From NCBI GenBank assembly GCA_028280615.1, contig JANQLK010000007.1, forward strand, positions 26,708 to 90,707: a stretch of 64,000 bases of DNA. The letters are read 5' to 3'. This document shows, piece after piece, positions 7,082 to 16,509 of the stretch (its first letter is position 1; every line of letters begins with the position of its first letter). The DNA is from Woeseiaceae bacterium. GTDB lineage: Bacteria > Pseudomonadota > Gammaproteobacteria > Steroidobacterales > Woeseiaceae. The notes below the pieces were generated by a model. It saw nothing but the letters and a program-made list of their open reading frames with translations. It ran no database searches and had not been told where the DNA came from. Made by a program: the position numbers and the translations under genes.

Positions 7082-10000
7082 CTACGGACTAATACCGATT
7101 GCCGAGAGCTCGCTCAGGCAGGGCTCGATGCTGTTCCAGGTGACTCCCTCGAACACGAGCGTCCGTGCACCCATCACGGCCGGACTGACCGGCAGGTTGA
7201 TGCCGCCGTTCGTCATCGACACAGTGCCGGAGTTGTAGATCTCGGTTCCTCCGCTGTCGAGCAACCGGTAGACCCCGGTCAGGAAGCTGAATCCGGGATC
7301 GAACTGGTTGTTGATCATCTGGATGCTCGTCACGACTACGTCGCTCGCAAAGTCGATCGTCAGCGATGGCGCCGGATCGTTGTTCGCCGTACACCAGCTC
7401 GAGTTGTTGTTGAGATCGATGCCGTTCGCGGCGACGAACGAGCCGCTGAAGTCACTGCTCGAAGTTGCGAACGTACCCGGCAGTGAGGTCAGCGCGACTT
7501 CTCCGATCGGGATCGTGAAGCCGCCGCTGACGGTGACTCCCACGGTCGCCGCCGTCGTATCGATCAGGCCCGGTACGAGCGCCGATACCGTGGTCACACC
7601 GTTCGTGAGACCCGAGAAGCGTGCGCCTCCCGCCGCGAAGGTCGTCGGCGAGAACTGCGCGCCTTCCGGTATGCCGACGGTGATCGACGATCCGGACTCC
7701 GTCGGCGTGAATATCGCGCCGACCCGCGTATCGAGGTTGCTGATCGTGGCCGTGTAGCCGCCGCCGCCGACACGCGCCTCCTGAAATGTCTGCACGTCCG
7801 TGTTGTTGGCATTCGGGATGCCGACGCGGACGAAGAAATCATCCGGGGTCAGACCGGTCTGGTTTGTGGCGAGACCCTCGAGACGGAATGCGGCCTGCAC
7901 GACCGTCACGGCGCCGATCTCGTCGAGGAAGCCGGGGGCGGAGGCCGTGATCGTGACGGTGCTCTCATCACCCTGAACGCCCTGGATCGTGTAAATCACA
8001 TCGGTTTGCCCGTTGGGGATGAAGGTTTCGATGAAGCCCGCGCCGGCGGTCGTTGCATCGGGCGACAGAAGCACGGCCGCCGTGTTGCTGCTTTCCAGCC
8101 GCAGCGTGACGCCACCGTGCTGGCTGGCGCCGAGACGCGCTATGAAGCCCGAGTCCTGCAGGCCGGCACCGACCGTGAGCGGCAGGCTGAACAGCGTGAT
8201 GACGGGCGAGTTTACGGTGACTGGCTGAACCGCGGCATCCGTCGTTATGAAACCTGTCGCGGATGCGGTGACCGTCGTGTCGCCCGTCGTAATCGGGCTG
8301 AAGGCCACGCCGCCGCCGGCAACCGAATTCGGCGAGAACTGTGCGCCTTCGGCAATCTGCACCGTGACGTTCTGGCCGGGTCCCGCGTTGGTGATCAGTT
8401 CGCCGACCGTGCCGACCGCGTTGTTGACGGTTACGGTCAGCGGTCCGGAGCCCACGCGCACCTCCTGCAGCTGCTGAAGGGTGGTGTTGGTTGCGTTCGG
8501 CGTGCCGACTCGTATGAAGAACGGATCGTCGGGATCGAGCGTATCGATTGCGCTCAGCAGACCCTCGATGCGCAGCGCCGGTTGCACGACGTTCACTTCG
8601 CCGTTGCCGGAGATGAATCCCGTAGCCGACGCCGTGATCGTCGCCGTGCCCGTCGTGCCCTCGACACCCTGAATCGTATAGCTCACATCGGTGGACCCGT
8701 TCGGAAGGAACACGTCGATGAACCCGGCGCCGGGACTCGACGCGTCGGGCGCGATGAGGAGCGTCGACGGATCGGAACTCTCGACGCGCATCGTGACGCC
8801 GCCGTGCTGGCTCGCGTTCAGTCGCGCGATAAAGTTGGCATCCTGCAGACCCGCGCCGACCGTGAACGGCAGACTGAACAGCGTGATGCCCGGCGCCGTG
8901 ACATTGACGTCCTGGGAGGCTGCGTCGGTTTGAACGAATCCGGGAATCGAGCCCGCGACCGTCGTCTGCCCGACGCCGCCCGGGCTGAAGGCAACGCCGC
9001 CCGCCGCGAGCGTGGTCGGGGAGAATTGCTGGCCCTCGGGAATCGTGACGGTTCTGGACTGGCCGGCACCGGCCTGCGTGACGAGTTCGCCGGCCGCCGC
9101 GTTGCTGTTGGTCAGCGTGACGGTCAGGCCGCCACCGCCGACCCGAGCCTCCTGAAGCTGCTGCAGAGTGGTGTTGCCCGCGTTCGGTGTGCCGATCCGG
9201 GCGAAGAACGAATCGTCGGGATCGAGTGTGTCGATGGACGTGAGGACACCTTCGAGTCGCAGTGCCGGCTGCACGACCGTGACGTCGCCCGTCTGCGACG
9301 TGAAGCCCGCGGCGGTAGCCGTAATCGTCGCCGTGCCCAAGGCGCCCTCGACGCCCTGGATCGTGTAGCTCGCATCGGTCTGACCGTTATTCAGCGAGTA
9401 CTCGACGAAACCCGTACCGACCGTGCTCGCATCGGGCGCAAGCAGCAGAACGGATGGGTCGCTGCTCTCGAGTCGTAATATCACGCCGCCGTGCTGGCTT
9501 GCGTCGAGACGTGCCGTGAAGCCAGCGTCCTGAAGACCCGCACCCACCGTGAACGGCAGGCTGAACAGCGTAATGCCCGGTCCCGTCACGTTGACGTTCT
9601 GAACCGCGGCGTCGGTCTGGACAAAGCCCGGAATCGATGCCGATACGATCGTTGCGCCCTCGCCGCGAGGTACGAAGGCGACGCCGCCGGCGGCAACGGA
9701 GGTCTGCGAGAACTGCGCACCCTCAGCGATGGCGACCGTCACGCTCGTCGCGGTTGCGGCCGTCGTTTCGAGCTCGCCGACGCTGCCGTTGCTGCTCGTG
9801 ACCGTAACGGTCAGGCCGCCACCACCGACCCGCGCCTCCTGCAAGTTCGAGAGGGTCGTGTTGCTGCCGTTCGGCAGGCCGACGCGCATGAAAAACGCGT
9901 CCGCGGGGTCGAAGGTATCGATCGATGCGGCGAGCGACTCGATGCGGACGGCCGGCTGCGCTACGGTGACGGACCCGGTTTCGGACGCGAATCCGGGCGC

Positions 10001-13000
10001 GCTGGCCGTGAGGTTGGCCACGCCGGCTGCGCCCTCGACGCCCTGGATCGTGTAGCTCACGTCCGTCTGGCCGTTCAGGAGCGGCACGTCGATAAAGGGC
10101 GTGCCCGGCGTCGACGCGTCGGGCGCAACGAGCAACCGGGTCGGGTCGTCGCTTGCGATGCGAACCGTGATGCCGCCATGCTGGTCTTCGCCGAGCCGCG
10201 CGAGGAAGCCGGCATCCTGCAGGCCCGCTCCGACCGTAAAGGGCAGGCTGAACAACGCTATGCCGGGCGACGGATTGACCGTTACGGTCACCGTGTCGGG
10301 CGTGATGCTCGTATCGCTGGCCGTGATCGTCGTCGTGCACGGCAATGGCGTTACTCCGCCGTACTCGAGCAGCGGCGTCGTGACGTTCGCAAAGCCCGTC
10401 TCGATGACCTGCGATGGGACGACGCTGACGCAGCCCGGATCGTCGGCCGCGAGCAGTACCGTGATCGGCTCGGGCGCGGCGACCGGATTCCCCTCGCTGG
10501 TCAGCACGACGGTCAGCGAGATCGACGGGAACGACTCGTTGAAGTTGACGTCGGTTTCGACGATGTTGAACTCGGCCGTCGTGTTGACGACGGTCGAGTC
10601 GCTCGAGAAATTCGGGCTGGACGCCGTGACATTCGCCGGACCGACGCCCGCGCCCAGCACGGTGGCGTTCGCCGAGAACGCTCCCTCGGGGATCGTCACG
10701 GTCGGCGTTTGTACGACCACGTTGCCGGTGTTGTCGGAAACCAGCGTCACGTCGACACCGCCGGCCGGCGCCGGGTTCGGCTGGATCGAGACCGGGACGG
10801 ACGCCGTCTGGCCGAGCGGCACGTTGACGTCCGACGGCAGCGTGATCAGGCTCGCGGTAACCTGCACGCCGATCGTCGCGGTCTGGAAGCCGGGCGCCGT
10901 GGCCGAGATCGTCGCCGATCCTTCGGCAACGCCCGTGACCTGGAAGCTGCCCATGGTCTGTCCGGCCGGAATCACGACCGTGCCCGGATTGAGGCTTGCG
11001 ACGCCCGCGTCGTCGACGTCGAGGGTCACCGTGACGCCGCCGGCTCCGGCCGCCTGCGACAGCGTAACCGTGCCGTCCACGGTCCGGCCCGCGCCGACGA
11101 GCTGCGACGTCAGCGATAGCGACATCGTGCGTAACCCGACGTTGACCGTCGTCGTATCCGACGTAAAGCCTGCGGCGCTCGCCGTGATCGTGTCGACACC
11201 CTCGGTGTCGCCCGCATCGACGCTTACGCTTGCCGAGGTCAGGCCTTCGAGGATCGTCACGGTAGCCGGAACGCTGACGAGCCCGGTATCGACGGCGAGG
11301 TCCACGACCTGCCCGCCGGCCGGTGCGGGGTTGCTGATGATGACGCTGAGCGGCGCCGATTCCTGTGTCAGCAGGTTGATCGTCGCTGGATTGAGCGTAA
11401 TCGTGCCGGCTACATCGTCATTGATGATCGTCCCGGTCGCCTGCGCTGCGCCGATGACCGCATTGGTCGGCGCGCTGAGATTGACGAAGAACAATTCGTT
11501 CGGCTCGATGTCCGTGTCGCCGTTGACGGTGACGGACACGACCTGAGGCGTCGTGTCATTCGCCGGGAACGTCACGGTGCCGGTCGCGGCATCGTAATCG
11601 TTGTCTGCCACGGTGGCCGTGTTGTCGAGCGTCGCAAAGTCGACCGTGACGACACGGTCGATGGCCGCGGACAGGGTCACCGTGAAGTCGAGCGTCGTCG
11701 TGCCGGCGTCGCCCTCGGTAACCGAGTTGCTGCCGATACTCAAGCTCGGAGCCGCTGCCACCGTGATCACGACCGTGTCCGTATCGCTCTCAACACCATC
11801 GTCGACCGTCAGGCTGATCGTGTAATCGCCGGGCACGTTGAAGGTTGCGGTCGGGTTGACAATGGAGTTGTCGGAGAAGTTGACCGCGCCGCCGGACGGT
11901 CCCGTCTGCAGCTGCCACAGATAGGTCAGCGTGTCATTGTCGGGGTCGCTCGAGGAGGAGCCGTCGAGCTGCACAGTGTCGATATCGAGCACGCTCTGGT
12001 TCGGTCCGGCATCCGCGGTCGGCGCGCTGTTGACATCATTGACCGTGATCGTAATCGTCTCGAAATCGTCGAGCACGGGCGTGCCGTCGTCGGTCACGCG
12101 AATCGTCACGTCGAAGGTTCCGGGGCCGTCGTCGGCGGTGGGCGTCCAGGTGAACGCACCGCTGCTCGGGTCAATGGCCGCGCCCGGCGGCGCACCGGCA
12201 TCGAGCGAGAAGGTCAGCGCGTTGGCGGGCAGATCCGGGTCGGACGCCGTCGCCGTGAAGGCGAGTTCGGTTTCTTCATCGACGCTCCGGTCGCCGATCG
12301 GGTCGAGCACGGGCGCTTCGTTGATCTCGTCGATCGTGATCGTGATCGTTTCGAAGTCGTCGAGCGCGGGCGCGCCGTCGTCGGTGACGCGCACGGTGAC
12401 CGTGATCGTGTCGGGGCCGTCGGCCTCGTCCGGCGTCCAGCTGAATACGCCGGTCGTCGGGTCGATGCTGGCCGTTAAGGGTGCACCCGCGTCGAGCGAG
12501 AACGTCAGCGTGTTGGCGGGCTCGTCGACATCCGACGCGGTTGCCGTGAAGCTGAGCTCGCTCCCCTCGTCAACGCTCCGGTCGCCGATCGGGTCGAGTA
12601 CGGGCGCTTCGTTGACTTCATTGACCGTGATCGTGATCGTCTCGAAATCGTCGAGCGTGGGCGTGCCGTCGTCGGTCACGCGCACGGTGACCGTGACCGT
12701 ATCGGGTCCGTCGGCCTCGTCGGGCGTCCAGCCGAATACGCCGGTCGTCGGGTCGATGCTGGCCGTTACGGGTGCGCCGGCGTCGAGCGAGAACGTCAGC
12801 GTATCGCCGGCATCCGGGTCCGTCGCGGTCGCCGTGAACGAAAGCTCACTGCCTTCGTCGACGGTCCGGTCGCCGATCGGATCGAGCTCGGGCGGCTGGT
12901 TGACGGAGTTGACCGTAATCGTGATGGTTTCGAAATCGTCGAGCTCGGGCGTGCCGTCATCGGTGACCCGCACCGTGACCGTAAAGTCGTTGCCGCCGTC

Positions 13001-15421
13001 GTCCAGATCGGTCGTCCAGCTGAACGCACCCGTGACCGGATCGATGCTCGCACCCGCGGGTGCGCCCGGGTCGAGCGAGAAGGTCAGCGTATTCGCGGGC
13101 TCGTCGCTATCCGTGGCCGTGGCCGTGAAGGTCAGCGTCTGGCCCTCGTCGACGGTCTGGTTGCCGATCGGGTCGAGCTCGGGCGCACTATTGACCTCGT
13201 TCACGGTCACGGTGATGGTTTCGGCATCGTTGAGCGGCGGCGTGCCGTCGTCGGTCACGCGGACCGTGATGTCGAAGGTCCCGGGGCCGTCGGCCTCGTC
13301 CGGCGTCCAGCTGAAAAAGCCCGTGACCGGGTCGATGCCTGCCGTCGCCGGCGCCCCGGAGTCGAGGCTGAAGGTCAGCGTGTCGCCGGCATCGTCATCG
13401 CTCGCGGTTGCCGTAAAGGTCAGCGTGGCGCCCTCGTCAACGGTCCGGTCTCCGATCGGGTCCAGGACCGGCGCGTCGTTGCTGCCGCCGACGTCGATCG
13501 TGACCGTTGCAGAATCCTGACCGCCGTTTCCGTCGTCGTTCGTATACGTGAACGTATCGACGCCGGCGAAGTTCGCATTCGGCGTGTAGGTCACATCGGC
13601 GCCATTGTTCGCGACCGCGCCGTTGGTCGGCTGCGTGACGCTCAGGACCGTCAGCGTGTCGCCGTCGATGTCGCTGTCGTTCGACAACACGTCGACGATG
13701 ACCGGCGTGTCTTCCTGGGTCGATGCCGTGTCGTCATTGGCCACGGGCGGATCGTTGACCGGAATCACCGTGATCGACACGGTCGCTGAGTCCTCACCGC
13801 CGTTTCCGTCGTCGATCGTGTAGGTGAAGCTGTCGCTGCCGTTGAAATCCGGATCCGGCGTGTAGCGCAGCAGATTGCCGACCTGCTGCACCGTACCGTC
13901 ATTCGCGCTGCCGAAGTTCGAGATCGTCAGCGTATCGTCGTCGGCATCGGTGTCGTTGGCGAGCACGTCGATGTCGGCGAAGTCGTCTTCGTTGAGGCTC
14001 GCGAGGTCATCATTGGCCACGGGATCGGTGTTCGGCTGCACGTTGACCGTGATCGTGGCCGTGTCCGGATCGGAGTCGACGTTGCCGTCGTTGACGATGA
14101 GCTGGACGACGTACAGGCCCTCGACGTCCGGGACGAACGTCGGATTGATCGAACCCGGATCGCTCAGGGTCGCCGTGCTCGGATTGACGGAGAACGACCA
14201 GTTGAACGTCAGCGTGTCGCCGTCGACGTCGAATGAACCGGAGCCGTCGAGCTGCACGGTGTCGTCCACCTCGACGGTCTGATCGACGCCGGCGTCGGCG
14301 ACCGGCTGCGTGTTCGACGTGCTGATCGTTGCCGTATCGGGCAGGCTGTCGACGCTGCCGTCATTGACGATGAGCTGGGCCAGGTAGGTGCCCGCAACGT
14401 CGGCTACGAAGGTCGGGTTGACCGCGCTGGTATCGGACAAAACGGCCGCACTGCCTGCCGGCGGCGTCAGCGACCAGGAGAACGTCAGGGGGTCGCCGTC
14501 CGCGTCGCTGGAGCCGGAGCCGTCGAGCATGACCGTGCTGTTGACCGCCACGGTCTGATCGCTGCCGGCGTCGGCAACCGGCTGGGTGTTGTCCGTCGTG
14601 ATCGTGACGAAGTCGGGCAGGCTGCCGGCCTGGCCGTCGTCAACGACCAGTTCGACGACATAGGTACCCGCGAGGTCCGCGACGAACGTCGGCATCGGGT
14701 CCGTGGGATCGGACAGGATGGCACCGCTGCCGGCCGGCAGGCTGGCAATGGTCCAGAAGAACGTCAGCGTGTCGCCATCGGCATCGCTCGAGCCCGTGCC
14801 GTCCAGCTGGACGGTGGCACCGAGCGCAACGGCCTGGTCGGGACCCGCGTCGGCCACGGGCGGCGTGTTGCCCGGCGCCGTGACGATCACGACGTCGTCA
14901 GGGGGACTGTCGACCGTGCCGTCGTTGACGACCAGCGCGATCACGAAATCGCCGGGAACGTCGGCCACGAACGTGGGCATCACCGCGGTCGGGTCCGAGA
15001 GCGCCGCCGCGCTGCCGCCCGGCGCCACGATGAATTCCCAGCTGAAGGTCAGCGAGTCGCCGTCGGCATCGCTGGAGCCGGATCCGTTCAGGGTTACGGT
15101 CTGGCCGACGTCGACGGTCTGGTCACTGCCCGCATCGGCCACGGGCGGTGTGTTCTGCGGCGGCTCGGCACAGCCGGGCAGCGTGCACATCTGCAAGCAG
15201 GCACGACCGTCCAGCACGGTGATGAAACCGTCGCCGTCCGCGTCGCGGGGATCGTCGGGTCCCGTCGCCGGCTGATTGCGGGCGGCGAAGATCAGCCCGA
15301 TGTCTATCCGGTCGACGTCACCGTCCATATCGACGTCGCAAACCTGGCCGGCTGCATGGAGCGGCGACCAAATCGCCAGGGTGAGTACGGCGGCAACGAA
15401 GCCCCGAATGGAAAAACGCAT
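7082..15421 (-). CDS. Giant secreted multi-repeat protein with N-terminal dockerin-like module (2779 aa)
   Basis: A signal peptide (MRFSIRGFVAAVLTLAIW..., cleavage near residue 24) is followed by a dockerin-like module with two Ca-binding loops, DVDMDGDVDRID (29-40) and DADGDGFITVLD (60-71), and cysteines at 28, 75, 79 and 84. Then come four PKD-like domains (about 90-460; NTPPVADAGSDQ starts), two VCBS/cadherin-like units (460-648; VANDD, SFTYTIDDGNGG), five near-identical dystroglycan-type cadherin units (648-1137; APVLDPIGDRSVDEG), one more PKD (to 1225), a Calx-beta domain (to 1335), Ig-like units (to 1716), four tandem repeats of about 230 residues (1717-2630; ITLFSLPFTVGAGLQD) and a C-terminal discoidin-like domain (2631-2779). 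All are extracellular, Ca-dependent adhesive folds. No membrane anchor, RTX block or PEP-CTERM tail is seen on this protein. The upstream same-strand neighbour carries a cohesin-like domain, the natural partner of a dockerin. Confidence 0.93.
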   Translation of the reverse strand: MRFSIRGFVAAVLTLAIWSPLHAAGQVCDVDMDGDVDRIDIGLIFAARNQPATGPDDPRDADGDGFITVLDGRACLQMCTLPGCAEPPQNTPPVADAGSDQTVDVGQTVTLNGSGSSDADGDSLTFSWEFIVAPGGSAAALSDPTAVMPTFVADVPGDFVIALVVNDGTVDSPPDDVVIVTAPGNTPPVADAGPDQAVALGATVQLDGTGSSDADGDTLTFFWTIASLPAGSGAILSDPTDPMPTFVADLAGTYVVELVVDDGQAGSLPDFVTITTDNTQPVADAGSDQTVAVNSTVMLDGSGSSDADGDPLTFSWSLTPPAGSAAVLSDTSAVNPTFVADVAGTYLAQLIVNDGSVDSLPDTATISTSNTQPVADAGVDQTVEVDDTVQLDGSGSFDVDGDTLTFNWSFSVNPSTATLSDPGSINPTFVPDVEGLYVVQLIVNDGNVDSDPDTATITVNVQPNTDPVANDDLASLNEDDFADIDVLANDTDADDDTLTISNFGSANDGTVQQVGNLLRYTPDPDFNGSDSFTYTIDDGNGGEDSATVSITVIPVNDPPVANDDTASTQEDTPVIVDVLSNDSDIDGDTLTVLSVTQPTNGAVANNGADVTYTPNANFAGVDTFTYTNDDGNGGQDSATVTIDVGGSNDAPVLDPIGDRTVDEGATLTFTATASDDDAGDTLTFSLDSGAPATAGIDPVTGFFSWTPDEADGPGTFDITVRVTDDGTPPLNDAETITVTVNEVNSAPELDPIGNQTVDEGQTLTFTATATDSDEPANTLTFSLDPGAPAGASIDPVTGAFSWTTDLDDGGNDFTVTVRVTDDGTPELDDFETITITVNSVNQPPELDPIGDRTVDEGSELSFTATATDPDAGDTLTFSLDAGAPVTASIDPTTGVFGWTPDEADGPDTVTVTVRVTDDGTPTLDDFETITITVNEVNEAPVLDPIGDRSVDEGSELSFTATASDVDEPANTLTFSLDAGAPLTASIDPTTGVFSWTPDEADGPDTITVTVRVTDDGAPALDDFETITITIDEINEAPVLDPIGDRSVDEETELAFTATASDPDLPANALTFSLDAGAPPGAAIDPSSGAFTWTPTADDGPGTFDVTIRVTDDGTPVLDDFETITITVNDVNSAPTADAGPNQSVLDIDTVQLDGSSSSDPDNDTLTYLWQLQTGPSGGAVNFSDNSIVNPTATFNVPGDYTISLTVDDGVESDTDTVVITVAAAPSLSIGSNSVTEGDAGTTTLDFTVTLSAAIDRVVTVDFATLDNTATVADNDYDAATGTVTFPANDTTPQVVSVTVNGDTDIEPNELFFVNLSAPTNAVIGAAQATGTIINDDVAGTITLNPATINLLTQESAPLSVIISNPAPAGGQVVDLAVDTGLVSVPATVTILEGLTSASVSVDAGDTEGVDTITASAAGFTSDTTTVNVGLRTMSLSLTSQLVGAGRTVDGTVTLSQAAGAGGVTVTLDVDDAGVASLNPGTVVIPAGQTMGSFQVTGVAEGSATISATAPGFQTATIGVQVTASLITLPSDVNVPLGQTASVPVSIQPNPAPAGGVDVTLVSDNTGNVVVQTPTVTIPEGAFSANATVLGAGVGPANVTASSPNFSSDSTVVNTTAEFNIVETDVNFNESFPSISLTVVLTSEGNPVAAPEPITVLLAADDPGCVSVVPSQVIETGFANVTTPLLEYGGVTPLPCTTTITASDTSITPDTVTVTVNPSPGIALFSLPFTVGAGLQDAGFLARLGEDQHGGITVRIASDDPTRLLVAPDASTPGTPFIDVPLLNGQTDVSYTIQGVEGAAGVANLTASAPGFASETGSVTVAQPAVRIESLAASIDTFDPADAFFMRVGLPNGSNTTLSNLQEARVGGGGLTVTVTSSNGSVGELETTAATATSVTVAIAEGAQFSQTSVAAGGVAFVPRGEGATIVSASIPGFVQTDAAVQNVNVTGPGITLFSLPFTVGAGLQDAGFTARLDASQHGGVILRLESSDPSVLLLAPDASTVGTGFVEYSLNNGQTDASYTIQGVEGALGTATITATAAGFTSQTGDVTVVQPALRLEGVLTSIDTLDPDDSFFARIGTPNAGNTTLQQLQEARVGGGGLTVTLTNSNAAAGELVTQAGAGQSRTVTIPEGQQFSPTTLAAGGVAFSPGGVGQTTVAGSIPGFVQTDAASQDVNVTAPGITLFSLPFTVGAGLQDANFIARLNASQHGGVTMRVESSDPSTLLIAPDASSPGAGFIDVFLPNGSTDVSYTIQGVEGTTGTATITASATGFISGNGEVNVVQPALRIEGLLSAIDTLDPDDPFFIRVGTPNATNTTLQQLQEVRVGSGPLTVTVNNAVGTVGELITNAGPGQNVTVQIAEGAQFSPNSVAGGGVAFSPITTGDTTVTASATGFITTDAAVQPVTVNSPVITLFSLPLTVGAGLQDSGFIARLGASQHGGVTLRLESSNTAAVLLSPDATTAGAGFIETFIPNGQTDVIYTIQGVQGDESTVTITASAPGFLDEIGAVTVVQAAFRLEGLATNQTGLTPDDFFVRVGIPNANNTDVQTFQEARVGGGGYTATISNLDTRVGAIFTPTESGSSITVGIPEGAQFSPTTFAAGGARFSGLTNGVTTVSALVPGLIDTTAATVGVTVSGGFTIPIGEVALTSLPGTFATSSSDFSGSFVAANGIDLNNNSSWCTANNDPAPSLTIDFASDVVVTSIQMINNQFDPGFSFLTGVYRLLDSGGTEIYNSGTVSMTNGGINLPVSPAVMGARTLVFEGVTWNSIEPCLSELSAIGISP
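7520..10270 (-). repeat. Four tandem ~690-bp (230-residue) coding repeats
   Basis: Units span about 10270-9582, 9581-8892, 8891-8205 and 8204-7520. Each starts with a variant of GITLFSLPFTVGAGLQD and contains QHGGVT, LAPDAS, DVSYTIQGVEG and a mid-unit FFIRVGTPN...NTTLQQLQEARVG. Similarity between units is high at the protein level and visible in the DNA. Confidence 0.88.
12010..13480 (-). repeat. Five tandem ~294-bp cadherin-like coding repeats
   Basis: Units of about 97-99 codons, each opening with N(E/D/S/Q)(A/P)P-LDPIG(D/N)-VDE and ending with ETITITVN. The DNA is so similar (for example the GATCGGGTC block recurs about every 290 bp near 12296, 12590, 12883, 13167 and 13457) that recombination between units is plausible. 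Confidence 0.88.
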
Positions 15422-15615
15422 CTGCCTCTCCCGGTGACCCCGGGCCAGAGGCGCGCGACTTACGGTCTCACGGACGAGCTAGGGCGGCAGAGGTGCTGAC
15501 CCCCAACGTTTGGTGAACTTGTGAACTACGACGCGTGGCTCCAACCCGAACATCCTATTGATTCTTTTTAACGTCTTCGTGCAGTGGCCCCGGCGAATTC
15601 GGGACCGGCTTCGCC

Positions 15616-16215
15616 TCAAGGGCGTGCGGGCTTTCTCATCGCTCCGAGACCCGCGAATCCGAGGATCAGTAACAACAGCGTGGACGGCTCCGCCACGACT
15701 TGTGTGATCGTGATGCTGCCGGCCCCTGGAGCAGCCTCGAGTGCAGGGCCCGTCTCGCTGCCCAGGAAGCTGAAAGGCGCCGGCTGGCCAAGAATATTGC
15801 CCATGAGCGTCAGAGCGCTCGTGCCTATTCCCAGCGTCTCGAATGACAGCGTGAACGCCCTGAACGGCGTACCGTCCTGAAAGCCATCGAGAGATCCGAG
15901 GAACGAAAACTCCGTCACGTCGGCAAACCCCGTACCAAAGAAAACGTCCACCACCGCGTTACCTGCGCCGCCCAGCGAGGTGCCGAAAGCAACGGCTGAT
16001 AGCGACAGCAGTGACGAGTCCCAGCTAACTTTCATGTCGTAGGTGGCGATGTTACTAGCGCTCGGGCCGATGACGACGTCCACGGTGACCTGTCGACCGA
16101 GCAGGACAGACTGGTCAGCCGGGACGAATTCGATCGGAATCGGAGCGGCGAGCGCCGGCGCCTGCGTTAGCAGGCAGCCCAACAGCAACGATGAAACGAT
16201 AGGTACGATTCGCAT
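15616..16215 (-). CDS. Cohesin-like domain protein with PEP-CTERM sorting signal
   Basis: 199 residues. A signal peptide (cleavage near ALA-AP, residue 24) precedes a beta-sandwich of about 140 residues with cohesin features: IEFVPADQSVLLGRQVTVDVVI, then YDMKVSWDSSLLSLSAV, and late FRAFTLSFETLGIGTSALTL. The C terminus is a PEP-CTERM tail: AEPST, a hydrophobic helix (LLLLILGFAGLGAM) and a basic end (RKPARP). Exosortase recognises and removes such tails during export to the surface or extracellular matrix. The start has an AGGGG ribosome site, and a sigma-54 type promoter lies 63 nt upstream. The next gene downstream on this strand, 194 nt away with no obvious terminator between, encodes the dockerin-bearing giant protein. 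The cohesin call is by eye and should be tested by structure prediction. Confidence 0.85.
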   Translation of the reverse strand: MRIVPIVSSLLLGCLLTQAPALAAPIPIEFVPADQSVLLGRQVTVDVVIGPSASNIATYDMKVSWDSSLLSLSAVAFGTSLGGAGNAVVDVFFGTGFADVTEFSFLGSLDGFQDGTPFRAFTLSFETLGIGTSALTLMGNILGQPAPFSFLGSETGPALEAAPGAGSITITQVVAEPSTLLLLILGFAGLGAMRKPARP

Positions 16216-16277
16216 GGTTACGCCCCTGTCTAGATTGACTCCAAAGCGCGTGGCCGATCATTCGATAAAAACTGTTT

Positions 16278-16291
16278 GCAAATATCATGCC
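16278..16291 (-). promoter_or_regulatory. Sigma-54 (-24/-12) promoter of the cohesin/PEP-CTERM gene
   Basis: On the minus strand the sequence is CGGCATGATATTTGCA, against the RpoN consensus TGGCACG-N4-TTGCW. The invariant GG and GC are exactly 10 nt apart. The -12 element is 63 nt upstream of the ATG at 16215, predicting a leader of about 50 nt. The same geometry occurs before the second PEP-CTERM gene. Confidence 0.75.
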
Positions 16292-16509
16292 GATATGAGT
16301 TGTTCGCCGAGATTCAAGCACTTGGCCCGGGGCTGGACACAGTCCAGATTGGAAACTGTAAAATCGGTCGACGGTTGAACCGAGACCGTACGCGCTCGCG
16401 GCTGGGCGCCGTGCCCGGGCGAGGGCCCGCCTGCAATGAGCGATGATAGAGTTCGGGTGTCGCGTCGCGTTGACGTCCGCACTGCGAGTAAACCCAAGCG
16501 GAGCACCGA

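Noticed and set aside
12010..13480. Regular ~294-bp repeats resembling a CRISPR-like or satellite array
   Set aside because: Unit length and reading frame show they are coding cadherin-like domains; there are no short identical repeats with variable spacers.
9491..13520. Long plus-strand open frames (up to 542 codons) across the giant gene
   Set aside because: They are antisense shadows created by the high GC and periodic repeats of the real minus-strand gene; their translations are compositionally odd (Arg/Asp/Gly-rich or Ser/Val-rich), with no domains or ribosome sites.
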